Shown: one piece after another, positions 51,567-60,492 of the stretch
Position numbering within the stretch: position 1 is the first letter of the stretch
How the letters are laid out: every line of letters starts with the position of its first letter
Assembly (NCBI GenBank): GCA_900754615.1
Contig: CAAEDN010000065.1
Coordinates: 1-64,000, forward strand
Reading direction: 5' to 3'
DNA from: an uncultured Holdemanella sp.
GTDB lineage: Bacteria > Bacillota_I > Bacilli_A > Erysipelotrichales > Erysipelotrichaceae
DNA length: 64,000 bases
Position numbers and translations under genes: made by a program
Notes under the pieces: model-generated
What the model saw: only the letters and a program-made list of their open reading frames with translations
What the model was told of the DNA's origin: nothing
Database searches by the model: none

Positions 51567-51917
51567 GTGTTCTTTTGTATGATCAAAAGCCATGCCTAGA
51601 ATGGTTTCAATATGTTCATCATCTAATGAATAGTAAACAGTCTTTCCTTCTTTTCTAGATTTAATTAATTTAGAAAGGCGTAAAGCCTTTAATTGGTGCG
51701 ATACGGCAGATTTCGTCATATCGAGTACGTTGGCTAAATCCGATACGCACATTTCACTTTGTTGAAGAGATAATAAAAGCTGAAGACGTGTACTATCTCC
51801 CATGACTTTAAAGAAATCCGATAGGTTCATAATTTCATCAAAGGCAGGCATATTTTCTTTTACTTCTTGTACTAATTCTGTATTTTTAGGCTTGCAGTCA
51901 CAATGTGTACCAATCAT
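51564..51917 (-). CDS. ArsR-family metal-sensing repressor (CadC/CzrA-like)
   Basis: Winged-helix repressor of 117 aa that leaves DNA when it binds metal. The helix-turn-helix is SAVSHQLKALRLSKLIKSRKEG. It keeps the alpha-5 zinc site (DDEH with C-terminal HTKEH, as in CzrA). It also has N-terminal CDC and Cys in SEMCVSDLA that could form the CadC-type thiolate site, although the second Cys of that helix is Ser. It may sense zinc, cadmium or lead. It diverges from the exporter genes. Confidence 0.92.
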   Translation of the reverse strand: MIGTHCDCKPKNTELVQEVKENMPAFDEIMNLSDFFKVMGDSTRLQLLLSLQQSEMCVSDLANVLDMTKSAVSHQLKALRLSKLIKSRKEGKTVYYSLDDEHIETILGMAFDHTKEH

Positions 51918-51937
51918 AAGTTCTCCTTTTTTTATTT

Positions 51938-51967
51938 ATTATAGTTGAATGATTGAACAATTGTCAA
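51938..51967. promoter_or_regulatory. ArsR operator 1
   Basis: ATTATAGTTGAATGATTGA at 51938-51956 runs into the near-palindrome TTGAACAATTGTCAA at 51953-51967, just before the ArsR start. The first 19 bases recur exactly before the P-type ATPase gene. Confidence 0.65.
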
Positions 51968-51975
51968 AAATGTTA

Positions 51976-52033
51976 TTGACATCATGTATGAATCCTATAT
52001 AATGAAAGTATAAAAGTTGAATATATGTTCAAC
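51976..52033 (+). promoter_or_regulatory. Consensus promoter and operator for the metal exporter genes
   Basis: TTGACA at 51976-51981, a 16-bp spacer and TATAAT at 51998-52003. An inverted repeat follows, GTTGAA at 52016-52021 and TTCAAC at 52028-52033, which fits an ArsR-type operator downstream of the start site. Confidence 0.8.
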
Positions 52034-52057
52034 TGTTCAAACGTGGAGGAAAATAAT

Positions 52058-52276
52058 ATGAAAAAGAGTTATAAGATTGATGTAGATTGCGCAAACTGTG
52101 CAAACAAAATGGAAGTAGCTGCTAATAATACAGAAGGTGTTAAGAGTGCAGTGGTTAACTTCATGATGTTAAAGATGAATGTTGAATTTGAAGATGGAGT
52201 TCAACCTAAAGAAGTCATGGCTCGTGTTTTAGAAAACTGTAAAAAAGTAGAAGATGATTGTGAAATTTTCTTTTAA
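52058..52276 (+). CDS. Heavy-metal-associated (HMA) domain protein
   Basis: Stand-alone metallochaperone-like domain of 72 aa with the metal-binding CANC at residues 11-14, in DVDCANCANKME. Such domains usually form the N-terminus of the exporter; here the domain is a separate gene in front of an ATPase that lacks it. GGAGGA at 52045-52050 supports ATG 52058. Confidence 0.93.
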   Translation: MKKSYKIDVDCANCANKMEVAANNTEGVKSAVVNFMMLKMNVEFEDGVQPKEVMARVLENCKKVEDDCEIFF

Positions 52277-52283
52277 TAAAAAG

Positions 52284-52308
52284 TAGGATGCGAAAGCATC
52301 TCTATTTT
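52284..52308 (+). terminator. Terminator or attenuator between HMA and P-type ATPase genes
   Basis: GATGC-GAAA-GCATC with outer pairing, followed by CTATTTTT. It could partly separate expression of the two genes. Confidence 0.65.
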
Positions 52309-52314
52309 TCAATT

Positions 52315-52338
52315 ATTATAGTTGAATGATTGAGCAAT
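52315..52338. promoter_or_regulatory. ArsR operator 2, copy before the P-type ATPase
   Basis: ATTATAGTTGAATGATTGA at 52315-52333 is identical to 51938-51956 over 19 bases and continues with GCAATT against ACAATT. Confidence 0.65.
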
Positions 52339-52366
52339 TAATATTTTGAGAGAGGATGGAATAAGT

Positions 52367-54235
52367 ATGAACAAGAAACAAAAAAAGATGTTAAAGCGAA
52401 TTATTATTGCGAGTATCTTGTTTGTTGTTATTAAAGTTGTAAAACTTCCTGAATATATTGAGATTCCTTTATTTTTAGTGGCCTATTTAGAGATTGGTTA
52501 TGATATTCTTCTTAAGGCTTTTAAAGGAATTAGAAATCGCCAGGTATTTGATGAAAATTTTCTTATGGCTGTCGCAACTGTGGGAGCTATTGGCTTGAAA
52601 TCTTTTGATGAAGCAACAGCCGTTATGTTGTTCTATCAGATTGGGGAATGGTTCCAGAGCTATGCGGTAGGTAAGAGTCGTAAAAACATCACGGAATTAA
52701 TGGATATTCGTCCGGATTATGCCAATGTTGAAGATGAGGATGGAAATCTTGAACAGGTAGATCCAGATGAAGTAGAAATTGGTACAATCATAGTAGTCAA
52801 GCCTGGGGAAAAAGTGGCTATTGATGGAATTGTCGTTGAAGGAAGTTCTACTTTAAATACGGCGGCTTTAACAGGAGAAAGCTTGCCTAGAGAAGTAAGT
52901 GAAAATGATGAAGTAATCAGCGGCTGTATCAATATGACAGGGCTGTTGAAAATTAAAACAACAAAAGAATTTGGGGAATCGACGGTATCTAAAATTTTAG
53001 ATTTAGTAGAAAATGCTTCAAGCAAAAAATCTCGTTCGGAAGCTTTTATTTCGCGCTTTGCGAGAATTTATACGCCAGCCGTATGTTATAGTGCTTTGGC
53101 CTTGTTTTTGCTTCCGCCGGTATTTAATTTGATTATGGGAAATCCTGCTGATTTTGGTACATGGCTATATCGTGCTCTAACGTTCTTAGTTATTTCTTGT
53201 CCTTGTGCATTGGTAATCAGTATTCCTTTGAGTTTCTTTGCCGGAATTGGTGGCGCCAGCAACCAGGGAGTTTTGGTTAAGGGCTCAAACTATTTAGAGG
53301 CTTTGGCATCATGCAAATATGTTGTGTTTGATAAGACCGGTACAATGACACAAGGTGTATTTGAGGTGGCAGGTATTCATCATGCAAATATTCCTAAAGA
53401 GAAATTGTTAGAGTATGCAGCTATGGCTGAAAGTTATTCGACACATCCTATTTCTAAGAGTTTATTAAAGGCGTATGGAAATACCATTGATAAATCTCGT
53501 ATAGAAGATGTAGAAGAAATTAGTGGCCATGGGGTGAAGGCTGTAATCGATGGTGTACAAGTACTTGCGGGTAATGATAAATTAATGAAGATGTATAATA
53601 TTTCGTATCTAGAATGTCATGGTGTTGGTACGATTGTTCATATGGCTATAGATGGCAAATATGCAGGTCATATTGTGATTTCGGATATGTTGAAGCCACA
53701 TGCCAAAGAGGCAATTCAGGAATTAAAGAAGGCTGGTATCAAACAAACAGTCATGTTGACTGGGGATGTGAAAAGTGTGGCTGATAAGGTGGCTTCTGAA
53801 TTACATATTGATAAAGTGTATTCGGAACTATTGCCTCAGGATAAGGTGAATAAAGTAGAAGAATTATTGTCTTTAAAACAATCGAAAGAAAATCTTGCCT
53901 TTGTCGGAGATGGAATCAATGATGCGCCTGTATTATCAAGAGCTGATATTGGTATTGCGATGGGTGCTTTGGGTAGTGATGCAGCGATTGAGGCAGCCGA
54001 TATTGTCTTAATGGATGATGATCCATTAAAGATTTCTAAAGCTATCAAGATTGCGAAGAAATGTATTCGTATCGTATATGAAAATATTTATTTTGCGATT
54101 GGTATTAAACTAATTTGTTTGGTTTTAGGTGCTATTGGTATCGCGAATATGTGGGTTGCGATTTTTGCGGATGTCGGAGTTATGATTATTGCCGTATTAA
54201 ATGCGATTCGTGCATTGAATGTTAAAAATTTGTAA
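52367..54235 (+). CDS. Zinc/cadmium/lead-type P-type ATPase (CadA/ZntA family)
   Basis: P1B-type exporter of 622 aa without an N-terminal HMA domain. It has the transport motif CPC in SCPCALVISIPLS, phosphorylation site DKTGTMTQG, TGES region (AALTGESLP), the P1B HP locus in STHPISKS, GDGINDAPVL, and an Asp in the last membrane helices (FADVGVMIIAVLNA), typical of the divalent zinc group. ATG 52367 is preferred to the in-frame TTG 52346. The repressor and HMA gene upstream fit a metal-induced efflux unit. Confidence 0.94.
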   Translation: MNKKQKKMLKRIIIASILFVVIKVVKLPEYIEIPLFLVAYLEIGYDILLKAFKGIRNRQVFDENFLMAVATVGAIGLKSFDEATAVMLFYQIGEWFQSYAVGKSRKNITELMDIRPDYANVEDEDGNLEQVDPDEVEIGTIIVVKPGEKVAIDGIVVEGSSTLNTAALTGESLPREVSENDEVISGCINMTGLLKIKTTKEFGESTVSKILDLVENASSKKSRSEAFISRFARIYTPAVCYSALALFLLPPVFNLIMGNPADFGTWLYRALTFLVISCPCALVISIPLSFFAGIGGASNQGVLVKGSNYLEALASCKYVVFDKTGTMTQGVFEVAGIHHANIPKEKLLEYAAMAESYSTHPISKSLLKAYGNTIDKSRIEDVEEISGHGVKAVIDGVQVLAGNDKLMKMYNISYLECHGVGTIVHMAIDGKYAGHIVISDMLKPHAKEAIQELKKAGIKQTVMLTGDVKSVADKVASELHIDKVYSELLPQDKVNKVEELLSLKQSKENLAFVGDGINDAPVLSRADIGIAMGALGSDAAIEAADIVLMDDDPLKISKAIKIAKKCIRIVYENIYFAIGIKLICLVLGAIGIANMWVAIFADVGVMIIAVLNAIRALNVKNL

Positions 54236-54260
54236 GGAAATCTTAGGATTTCCTTATTTT
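54234..54260 (+). terminator. Terminator after the P-type ATPase gene
   Basis: AAGGAAATC at 54234-54242 pairs with GATTTCCTT at 54247-54255, followed by ATTTTC. Confidence 0.82.
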
Positions 54261-54322
54261 CATATTGTGTTAAATTTGTTTTAGTTGTATCTTTGTCTTG
54301 TACGCAGAAAAGGAGATTCGAG

Positions 54323-55192
54323 ATGCAGGAATTAAAACCAATTAAAGAAGGAAAAGTACGTGAGATTTACGACAATGGGGACAACCTTATTATGGTTGCG
54401 ACAGATCGTATCAGTTGTTTTGATGTAATTCTAAACAATGAAGTTACAAAAAAAGGAACTGTTTTAACACAGATGTCAAAATTCTGGTTTGACTACACAA
54501 GTGATATTTTACCTAACCACATGATTAGTGTAGATACAAAGGATATGCCAGAGTATTTCCAACAAGAAAAATTTGAAGGAAAATCAATGTTATGTCGTAA
54601 ATTGAACATGCTTCCAATCGAATGTATTGTTCGTGGTTACATCACAGGTAGCGGATGGGCTAGCTATAAAGAAACAGGAAAGGTTTGTGGTATTGAACTT
54701 CCAGAAGGATTGCAAGAATCACAACAACTTCCAGAACCAATTTATACACCTAGTACAAAGGCAGAAATTGGGGATCACGATGAAAATATTTCTTTTGAAC
54801 AAAGTATTGCACACTTAGAAAAATACTTCCCAGGACATGGTGAAGAATATGCGACTAAAATTAAAGATTGTACAATCGCATTATATAAAAAATGTGCTGA
54901 GTACGCTTTAAGCAAAGGAATTATTATTGCGGATACAAAATTTGAATTTGGTTTAGACGAAAATGGAAATATCGTAATTGGTGATGAAATGTTAACTCCT
55001 GATAGTTCTCGTTTCTGGCCTGCAGACGGATATGAAGCTGGTCATTCGCAACCATCATTTGACAAACAATTTGCGCGTGACTGGTTAAAGGCAAACCCAG
55101 GTAATGACTGGACTCTTCCTCAAGAGATTGTGGATAAGACAATTGAAAAATATCTTCAAGCTTACACAATGTTGACAGGAAAAACATTATAA
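54323..55192 (+). CDS. purC: SAICAR synthase
   Basis: Purine synthesis enzyme joining CAIR and aspartate. The 289-aa product has KEGKVREIYD, VATDRISCFDV, ECIVRGYITGSGW and the ADTKFEFG and DEMLTPDSSRFW motifs. This is the longer type of PurC. It stands alone: no other pur gene is in the window, and no purine riboswitch is seen in its short leader. AAGGAG at 54309-54314 selects ATG 54323. Confidence 0.95.
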   Translation: MQELKPIKEGKVREIYDNGDNLIMVATDRISCFDVILNNEVTKKGTVLTQMSKFWFDYTSDILPNHMISVDTKDMPEYFQQEKFEGKSMLCRKLNMLPIECIVRGYITGSGWASYKETGKVCGIELPEGLQESQQLPEPIYTPSTKAEIGDHDENISFEQSIAHLEKYFPGHGEEYATKIKDCTIALYKKCAEYALSKGIIIADTKFEFGLDENGNIVIGDEMLTPDSSRFWPADGYEAGHSQPSFDKQFARDWLKANPGNDWTLPQEIVDKTIEKYLQAYTMLTGKTL

Positions 55193-55201
55193 TTAAGAGA
55201 T

Positions 55202-55235
55202 ACCCATAAGTTGAATGCTTATGGGTGTTTTTTTT
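55202..55235 (+). terminator. Terminator after purC
   Basis: ACCCATAAG at 55202-55210 pairs with CTTATGGGT at 55218-55226, followed by GTTTTTTTT. Confidence 0.88.
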
Positions 55236-55266
55236 GAAAGCTGTATTTTTTGATGCCTGAATATAT

Positions 55267-55309
55267 TTGAAAACCGTAAAATATGATGTTAATAATCACT
55301 TGAAAACCG
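55267..55309 (+). repeat. Direct repeat TTGAAAACCG before tmk
   Basis: The 10-mer TTGAAAACCG is at 55267-55276 and 55300-55309, 33 bp apart (about three helical turns). Each begins with a -35-like TTGAAA, so they could be tandem promoters or a regulator site. Confidence 0.5.
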
Positions 55310-55381
55310 AAGAACGCTATGTTTAAATGAGGGATAGGTATTAGAAAAGAATAATTATTGGATATATATGGTGAGGAAAAT

Positions 55382-56014
55382 ATGAAACAAGGTGTATTTA
55401 TAACATTTGAAGGAAATGATGGATCTGGAAAGACAACCGTATGTAAAGCGGTACAGGAAGAATTGATCAAAATGGGATACGATTGTATCTATACAAGAGA
55501 ACCAGGGGGAAGCAAGATTGCAGAATCCATTCGTAATATATTATTAGATGTGAATAATACAGAGATGGATGATCGTACAGAGGCTTTATTGTATGCGGCA
55601 AGTCGTAGACAGCATTTAAAAGAAGTTGTTCTTCCTGCATTAGAAAATAACAAGATTGTATTATGCGATCGTTTCATTGATTCAAGCTTAGCCTATCAAG
55701 GGATAGCTCGTGGTATTGGATTAAAAGAGGTGTGGGATATCAATCAGTTTGCGATTGATGGATGTATGCCAGAGAAGACTTTGTTTTTATCCGTTAGTGT
55801 AGAAACAGGGAAAAAACGTATGAACCTTCGTGGTGATTTAAATCGTTTAGATCAAGAGGAAAGTTCATTCCATAAAGCGGTTCGACAAGGCTATGAAACA
55901 CTTGTATCTATGTATCCAGAGCGTATTGAAGTGATTGATGCCGAGCCTTGTAAGGAAGAAGTTTTAAAGAGCGCAATGGAATGTGTTTTAAAGGTAATCA
56001 AAGAGCATGAATAA
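55382..56014 (+). CDS. tmk: Thymidylate kinase
   Basis: Phosphorylates dTMP to dTDP. The 210-aa product has P-loop FEGNDGSGKTT, the DR(F)ID motif in LCDRFIDSSLAYQG and the TREPGGS segment. ATG 55382 follows a GTGAGGAAAA site. It overlaps holB by eight bases and starts the tmk-holB-ricT-rsmI operon, the Bacillus order minus yaaQ, yaaR, yabA and yabB. Confidence 0.96.
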   Translation: MKQGVFITFEGNDGSGKTTVCKAVQEELIKMGYDCIYTREPGGSKIAESIRNILLDVNNTEMDDRTEALLYAASRRQHLKEVVLPALENNKIVLCDRFIDSSLAYQGIARGIGLKEVWDINQFAIDGCMPEKTLFLSVSVETGKKRMNLRGDLNRLDQEESSFHKAVRQGYETLVSMYPERIEVIDAEPCKEEVLKSAMECVLKVIKEHE

Positions 56015-56924
56015 AGAATATTTAAAAAAAGCACAACCTGTTGTGTATCAGACGTTGTCTAACGCTTTAAAGAATCAAAGAGTTGCGAATGCCTATTTAT
56101 TTCATGGGCCAAAAGGCTCAAGCAAATTAGAAACAGCCATCTTATTTGCGCAAAGTATTGTATGTGAACATGTAGATGTGGATGGTTTTGCGTGTCAAGA
56201 ATGTGAAAGCTGTAAGCGAATAGAGAATGAAGATTCTTTAGATTATATGATTGTATCGAATGATCGGATTAAAAAGAAAGATGTTGTGGATTTACAGGCT
56301 TTTTTTGAATCGACAAGTGCCGGAAAGCAGAACGCAAGAATTTATATTTTAGATCATTATGATAAGGCTACACCAGATGCTTCGAATAGTTTATTAAAGT
56401 TTTTAGAGGAGCCAAGTGAAGGGATTTATGGTATATTAATTGCGGATGAAAAGTCCAATGTATTACCTACCATTCAGTCAAGATGTCAGTCGATTCATTT
56501 TAAACCTGAAAGCTGTGAGCATGCATTATTGGAAAGTACAACAGAAGAAAACGCAAAAATGTTGGCAGACTCAGGTTATACGTATGACAAAGCAGTTGAA
56601 TTGCTTGCTCTACCTGATTTTGAGGAGTTAAAACAGATTGCATTGGAATATATTGAAAATGCGTCTTCGTTTGTACAAATTGAAAAAATGCAGACAAGTG
56701 TATTTGTGAATAAGTCAGATCGTATGAATAAAGATTGGATACAATTATGGATTCAGTGGATTTTATTCTATTTAAAAAACAATAAGGTAAACGTACCTTT
56801 AGAAAATAAAGTAAAGCTATATTCAATTTTGGTTGAAAATATGGATATGTTATATCGACCAGTTGATTTAGGGCTATTTATGGATAAACTTTATTATGAT
56901 ATTAGGAAGGCTGTGATTAAGTGA
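56007..56924 (+). CDS. holB: DNA polymerase III delta-prime subunit
   Basis: Stator of the clamp loader. The 305-aa product has an AAA+ fold with a degenerate P-loop (GPKGSSKLETA) and a zinc module with Cys in FACQECESCKR. It also has the SNSLLKFLEEPSE and LPTIQSRCQSI motifs. It shares the operon with tmk. The loss of a functional P-loop is normal for delta-prime. Confidence 0.93.
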   Translation: MNKEYLKKAQPVVYQTLSNALKNQRVANAYLFHGPKGSSKLETAILFAQSIVCEHVDVDGFACQECESCKRIENEDSLDYMIVSNDRIKKKDVVDLQAFFESTSAGKQNARIYILDHYDKATPDASNSLLKFLEEPSEGIYGILIADEKSNVLPTIQSRCQSIHFKPESCEHALLESTTEENAKMLADSGYTYDKAVELLALPDFEELKQIALEYIENASSFVQIEKMQTSVFVNKSDRMNKDWIQLWIQWILFYLKNNKVNVPLENKVKLYSILVENMDMLYRPVDLGLFMDKLYYDIRKAVIK

Positions 56925-57754
56925 GTACAGAAGGAAAAGTAACATATAAATATATTGTTTATATACAGTTTGAAGAATCAAAGAAGGCTTATACATTTGG
57001 TTCTGATGTAAAGTATTATACAAATGATATTGTTGTCGTTGAAACTGTGCGAGGACAGGAACTAGGGAAAGTTTGTGTGCCGACGGTTGATTTTGATGCT
57101 TCAAAAGTGAAGGGTGATATTAAACCGGTGGTTCGAAAGGCAACTTCTGAAGATATTAAGTGCAAAGCAGAAAATGTTGAAAAAGCCAAAGAAGCTATGA
57201 AGATTTGTCAGGAGTGCATTGCCAATTTGAAGCTGGATATGCATCTTATTAGCTCAGAATATACATTGGATCGTACAAAAGTGATTTTTACCTATGTGTC
57301 AGATGATCGTGTAGACTTTAGACAGTTATTAAAAGATTTAGCGCAGCATTTACATTGTCGTATTGAATTAAGACAAGTGGGGCCAAGAAATAAAGCTAAG
57401 ATTGTAGGTGGAATTGGTAATTGTGGTATGGAATGCTGCTGCTCAAGATTTATGTCAGACTTTGATACGGTATCAATCAATATGGCGAAAAATCAAATGT
57501 TAGCATTGAATATTCAAAAGTTGAGTGGGCAGTGTGGAAAATTGATGTGTTGTTTACGCTTTGAAAATGAAGAGTATACAAGAATGCGTAAGGATCTTCC
57601 TAAGATGAATTCGATTGTAAGCTATCAAGGTAAAAAATATCGTATTTCGAGTATGAATGTTCTTCAAAAACAGGCAAAACTAGAAAATAAAGAAGAAGTC
57701 ATATTTGTAGACTTCAAAGATGTATGGCCGGATAAGGATTTTAACAATGATTAG
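56921..57754 (+). CDS. ricT: PSP1-domain protein RicT (YaaT)
   Basis: Part of the RicAFT complex that adjusts RNase Y maturation of mRNAs in Bacillus and affects competence and sporulation there. The 277-aa product has the PSP1 core with cysteine clusters GNCGMECCCSRFMSD and CGKLMCCLRFENEEY, ligands for iron-sulfur clusters in the family. The start is GTG 56921, overlapping the holB stop (GTGA). No ricA or ricF is in the window. Confidence 0.93.
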   Translation: MSTEGKVTYKYIVYIQFEESKKAYTFGSDVKYYTNDIVVVETVRGQELGKVCVPTVDFDASKVKGDIKPVVRKATSEDIKCKAENVEKAKEAMKICQECIANLKLDMHLISSEYTLDRTKVIFTYVSDDRVDFRQLLKDLAQHLHCRIELRQVGPRNKAKIVGGIGNCGMECCCSRFMSDFDTVSINMAKNQMLALNIQKLSGQCGKLMCCLRFENEEYTRMRKDLPKMNSIVSYQGKKYRISSMNVLQKQAKLENKEEVIFVDFKDVWPDKDFNND

Positions 57755-58592
57755 ACAGAAAAGTTTCGAATCAGATACCTCTACTTTGTACCTGGTTCCT
57801 ACACCAATTGGAAATTTACAAGAAATGACGCCAAGGGCATTGGATATATTAAAAAATGTAAATGTTATTGCAGCAGAAGATACACGTAATACAAAAAAAT
57901 TGTTGATGGCATATGGAATTGATACTATGTTGATGTCTCATCACGAACATAATCAGCAGACAAGTATTCCGAAGATTATTGAACGTTTAGAAAATGGAGA
58001 AGATGTTGCGGTTGTTTCAGATGCAGGGTATCCTCTAGTATCGGATCCAGGTCAAAGACTTGTGCAAGAAACAATTTCACACGGTTTCAATGTTGTTTCT
58101 GTTTCAGGTGCGAATGCTGCAATGAATGCATTAGTAGCAAGTGGATTAAGTTGTTATCATTATTTGTTTTATGGCTTTTTAGAAAATAAAAGTTCAAAAA
58201 GAAAGAAACAATTAGAAGAAATCAAAACAATTCCTTATACAACTATTTTCTATGAAGCACCACACCGTATTGAAGATACTTTGCAGGATATGTTAGATGT
58301 ATTAGGTGATCGCCAAATGTGTTTAGCTAGAGAATTGACAAAGGTTCATGAAGAATATATCCGTGGGACTATCCAGGAAGTCTTAGAAGTGGCGGCAACA
58401 TGCAAAGGGGAAATGGTCATTATCATGGATGGCTTTAAACAAGATGAAGTTGTATTTGACATGTATACTGCAATTTCAAAAGTAGATGAATACATTGAAT
58501 CAGGTATGCGTACAAAAGAAGCTATTGGTTTAGTTGCCAAAGAAATGGCATGTAAAAAGAATGAATTATATGAAGCTTATCATAAAAGATAA
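57747..58592 (+). CDS. rsmI: 16S rRNA (cytidine-2'-O)-methyltransferase RsmI
   Basis: Methylates C1402 of 16S rRNA. The 281-aa product has the tetrapyrrole-methylase-type fold: LVPTPIGNLQEMTPRALDIL, AAEDTRNTKKLL, VSDAGYPLVSDPG and FYEAPHRI. AAGGA at 57735-57739 supports ATG 57747, eight bases inside ricT. It is the last gene of the tmk operon and is followed by a strong terminator. Confidence 0.96.
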   Translation: MIRQKSFESDTSTLYLVPTPIGNLQEMTPRALDILKNVNVIAAEDTRNTKKLLMAYGIDTMLMSHHEHNQQTSIPKIIERLENGEDVAVVSDAGYPLVSDPGQRLVQETISHGFNVVSVSGANAAMNALVASGLSCYHYLFYGFLENKSSKRKKQLEEIKTIPYTTIFYEAPHRIEDTLQDMLDVLGDRQMCLARELTKVHEEYIRGTIQEVLEVAATCKGEMVIIMDGFKQDEVVFDMYTAISKVDEYIESGMRTKEAIGLVAKEMACKKNELYEAYHKR

Positions 58593-58608
58593 GCTTTTTC
58601 TTTTTTTG
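58573..58608 (+). terminator. Terminator after rsmI
   Basis: AAGCTTATC at 58573-58581 pairs with GATAAGCTT at 58588-58596, followed by a long T-rich run. It overlaps the last rsmI codons. Confidence 0.88.
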
Positions 58609-58707
58609 GAAACATAATGTTGCTAAAATGGAAACATAAATAAGCACTTTATATAAAGTAAATAAAAAAATGTTGATATGATTTTTATTGAAATGGTTGA
58701 AAATCCG

Positions 58708-58735
58708 TTGAAAACGTTTCAGAAAAATATATAAT
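58708..58735 (+). promoter_or_regulatory. Promoter with overlapping cre-like site
   Basis: TTGAAA at 58708-58713, a 16-bp spacer and TATAAT at 58730-58735. TGAAAACGTTTCA at 58709-58721 is a palindromic cre-like sequence, one base shorter than the usual CcpA site, covering the -35. Confidence 0.65.
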
Positions 58736-58767
58736 TATTTACATACAAAGAGGAAGAGGTAATGATT

Positions 58768-60450
58768 ATGAATAAGAGAAGCGTATGTGCCTTATCAATG
58801 GCATTTGTGCTTGCAGGATGCTCTGCAGGTGGAACAGATTCGAGTAAAGAACAAACATTAACTGTTGGATTATTTACGGAAATGAATGGAGACTTTTCTC
58901 CAATGTATTACCAAACAACAAATGATTCAAACGTAGTTAACTTGGTATATCAAGGATTATTGGCATATGACAAAGATTCCAATCTGGTTCCAGAATTGGC
59001 AAAAGAATTACCAACTATCAGTGATGATGGAACAACAATGACATTTAAATTGAAGAAAGGTGTTAAGTTCAGTGATGGATCTAAATTTACTTCAAAAGAT
59101 GTAAAGGCAACATTTAGCGTTATGGCTGACCCAAGTTATACAGGACGTTTTTCAAGCAATGTAGATTTCTTGAATGGGTACACTGAATATCATGATGGAG
59201 ATGCAAAAGATGTTTCAGGTATTGAAACACCAGATGATTATACAGTCGTATTCCATTTGTCAAAGCCAAAAATTGATGCGGAGTCTACTTTGGGAACACA
59301 AAAGATTTGTAGTGCTAAAACATTGAAGTACAAGAAGGGGAAAACTTCAAATGTTGAAAAGAACAACAGCAATCCTATTGGAACAGGTCCTTATAAATTG
59401 AAATCATTCTCTAAAACAGAAGGTGCTTCATTGGATCGTAACGAAAACTTTAAAACCAAAGATGGAGAATACCAAATTTCTAAGATTATGATCAAGAAAA
59501 CGGAGACTTCGACTGAAATCAAAGAATTGGAAAATGGAACTGTCGATTATATTCCAGATGTAGTAGATGCGAATAAAATCAACACAGTTGCCAAAGACAA
59601 AGATAAAGGTTTGACTATGGATTCTTATCCAAGTGATCGTGAAGACTTCTTGTTTATGAATACAGCTGCAGGTGCATGTCAAGATCAAGCAGTACGTCAA
59701 GCATTGGCTTATGGATTTGATCGTGAAGCTTATATCGCTAGTTACTATAAGCTAGATGATAAGGATGCTAAATTGGCATATGTACCAGGCTTGTTTGGTA
59801 ACCCAGTATCTGGCGAAAATGGTGCATATGTTCGTGGTGAAGAAAAAGTAGATGGGGCTACTTACTATGATTATGATGTAGAAAAGGCAAAACAAATCTT
59901 AGATGATGCTGGATGGACTGTTGGCAGTGATGGTATTCGTGAAAAAGATGGCCAAAAATTATCTGTTAAATTCTTAGCTTCAAAAGAAAAAGATGCGATG
60001 GATACATTGATTCCTATGTTACAAAAACAATGGGGAGAACTAGGTGTAGACTTTAAAGCAAATACAATGGAATTCAATACTGTAATTTCTACTGTAGGCG
60101 ATGATTCAGCTGTTGGCGATTGGGATATTTCATATCTAGGATTCTCTTATGGAAGTCCTGAAGATACAGGTGTTGATTATTTAATTCAATCTAAAGGTGT
60201 AAACAACTTTGCTCGTTTAAAAGATGATGAATTAGATTCTTACTTGGCTGCTGGTGCTTATACAGCAGATAAAGATGCTTCAGCTGCTGCTTACTTAAAG
60301 GCTTATGTTCGTCAAACAGAACTATGTGCATACTTACCAACAGATGGTGTACAAACGTATTGTTTGCGTAATAAGAAAGTAAAAGGTATGAATACTTCTT
60401 CAACATTTACTTGGTCACAATCAATGGCTACAGCTTATATTGATGATTAA
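58768..60450 (+). CDS. Peptide-binding lipoprotein of an ABC transporter, second copy
   Basis: Extracellular SBP_bac_5 protein of about 560 aa. It has a lipoprotein signal with lipobox LAGC, then the family signature LKKGVKFSDGSKFTSKDVKA. Long stretches match the lipoprotein at 38.6 kb, for example GIETPDDYTVVFHLS and WTVGSDGIREKDGQKL (W-x-VGSDGIREKDGQKL in both). No transporter genes adjoin it. It has its own promoter with a cre-like site and its own terminator, so it is probably well expressed and carbon-regulated. ATG 58768 is better spaced from AGAGG than 58762. Confidence 0.92.
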   Translation: MNKRSVCALSMAFVLAGCSAGGTDSSKEQTLTVGLFTEMNGDFSPMYYQTTNDSNVVNLVYQGLLAYDKDSNLVPELAKELPTISDDGTTMTFKLKKGVKFSDGSKFTSKDVKATFSVMADPSYTGRFSSNVDFLNGYTEYHDGDAKDVSGIETPDDYTVVFHLSKPKIDAESTLGTQKICSAKTLKYKKGKTSNVEKNNSNPIGTGPYKLKSFSKTEGASLDRNENFKTKDGEYQISKIMIKKTETSTEIKELENGTVDYIPDVVDANKINTVAKDKDKGLTMDSYPSDREDFLFMNTAAGACQDQAVRQALAYGFDREAYIASYYKLDDKDAKLAYVPGLFGNPVSGENGAYVRGEEKVDGATYYDYDVEKAKQILDDAGWTVGSDGIREKDGQKLSVKFLASKEKDAMDTLIPMLQKQWGELGVDFKANTMEFNTVISTVGDDSAVGDWDISYLGFSYGSPEDTGVDYLIQSKGVNNFARLKDDELDSYLAAGAYTADKDASAAAYLKAYVRQTELCAYLPTDGVQTYCLRNKKVKGMNTSSTFTWSQSMATAYIDD

Positions 60451-60492
60451 TTTGAAAGGGCTGTAACGGATAAAGAAGTTTCAATTTAATAA

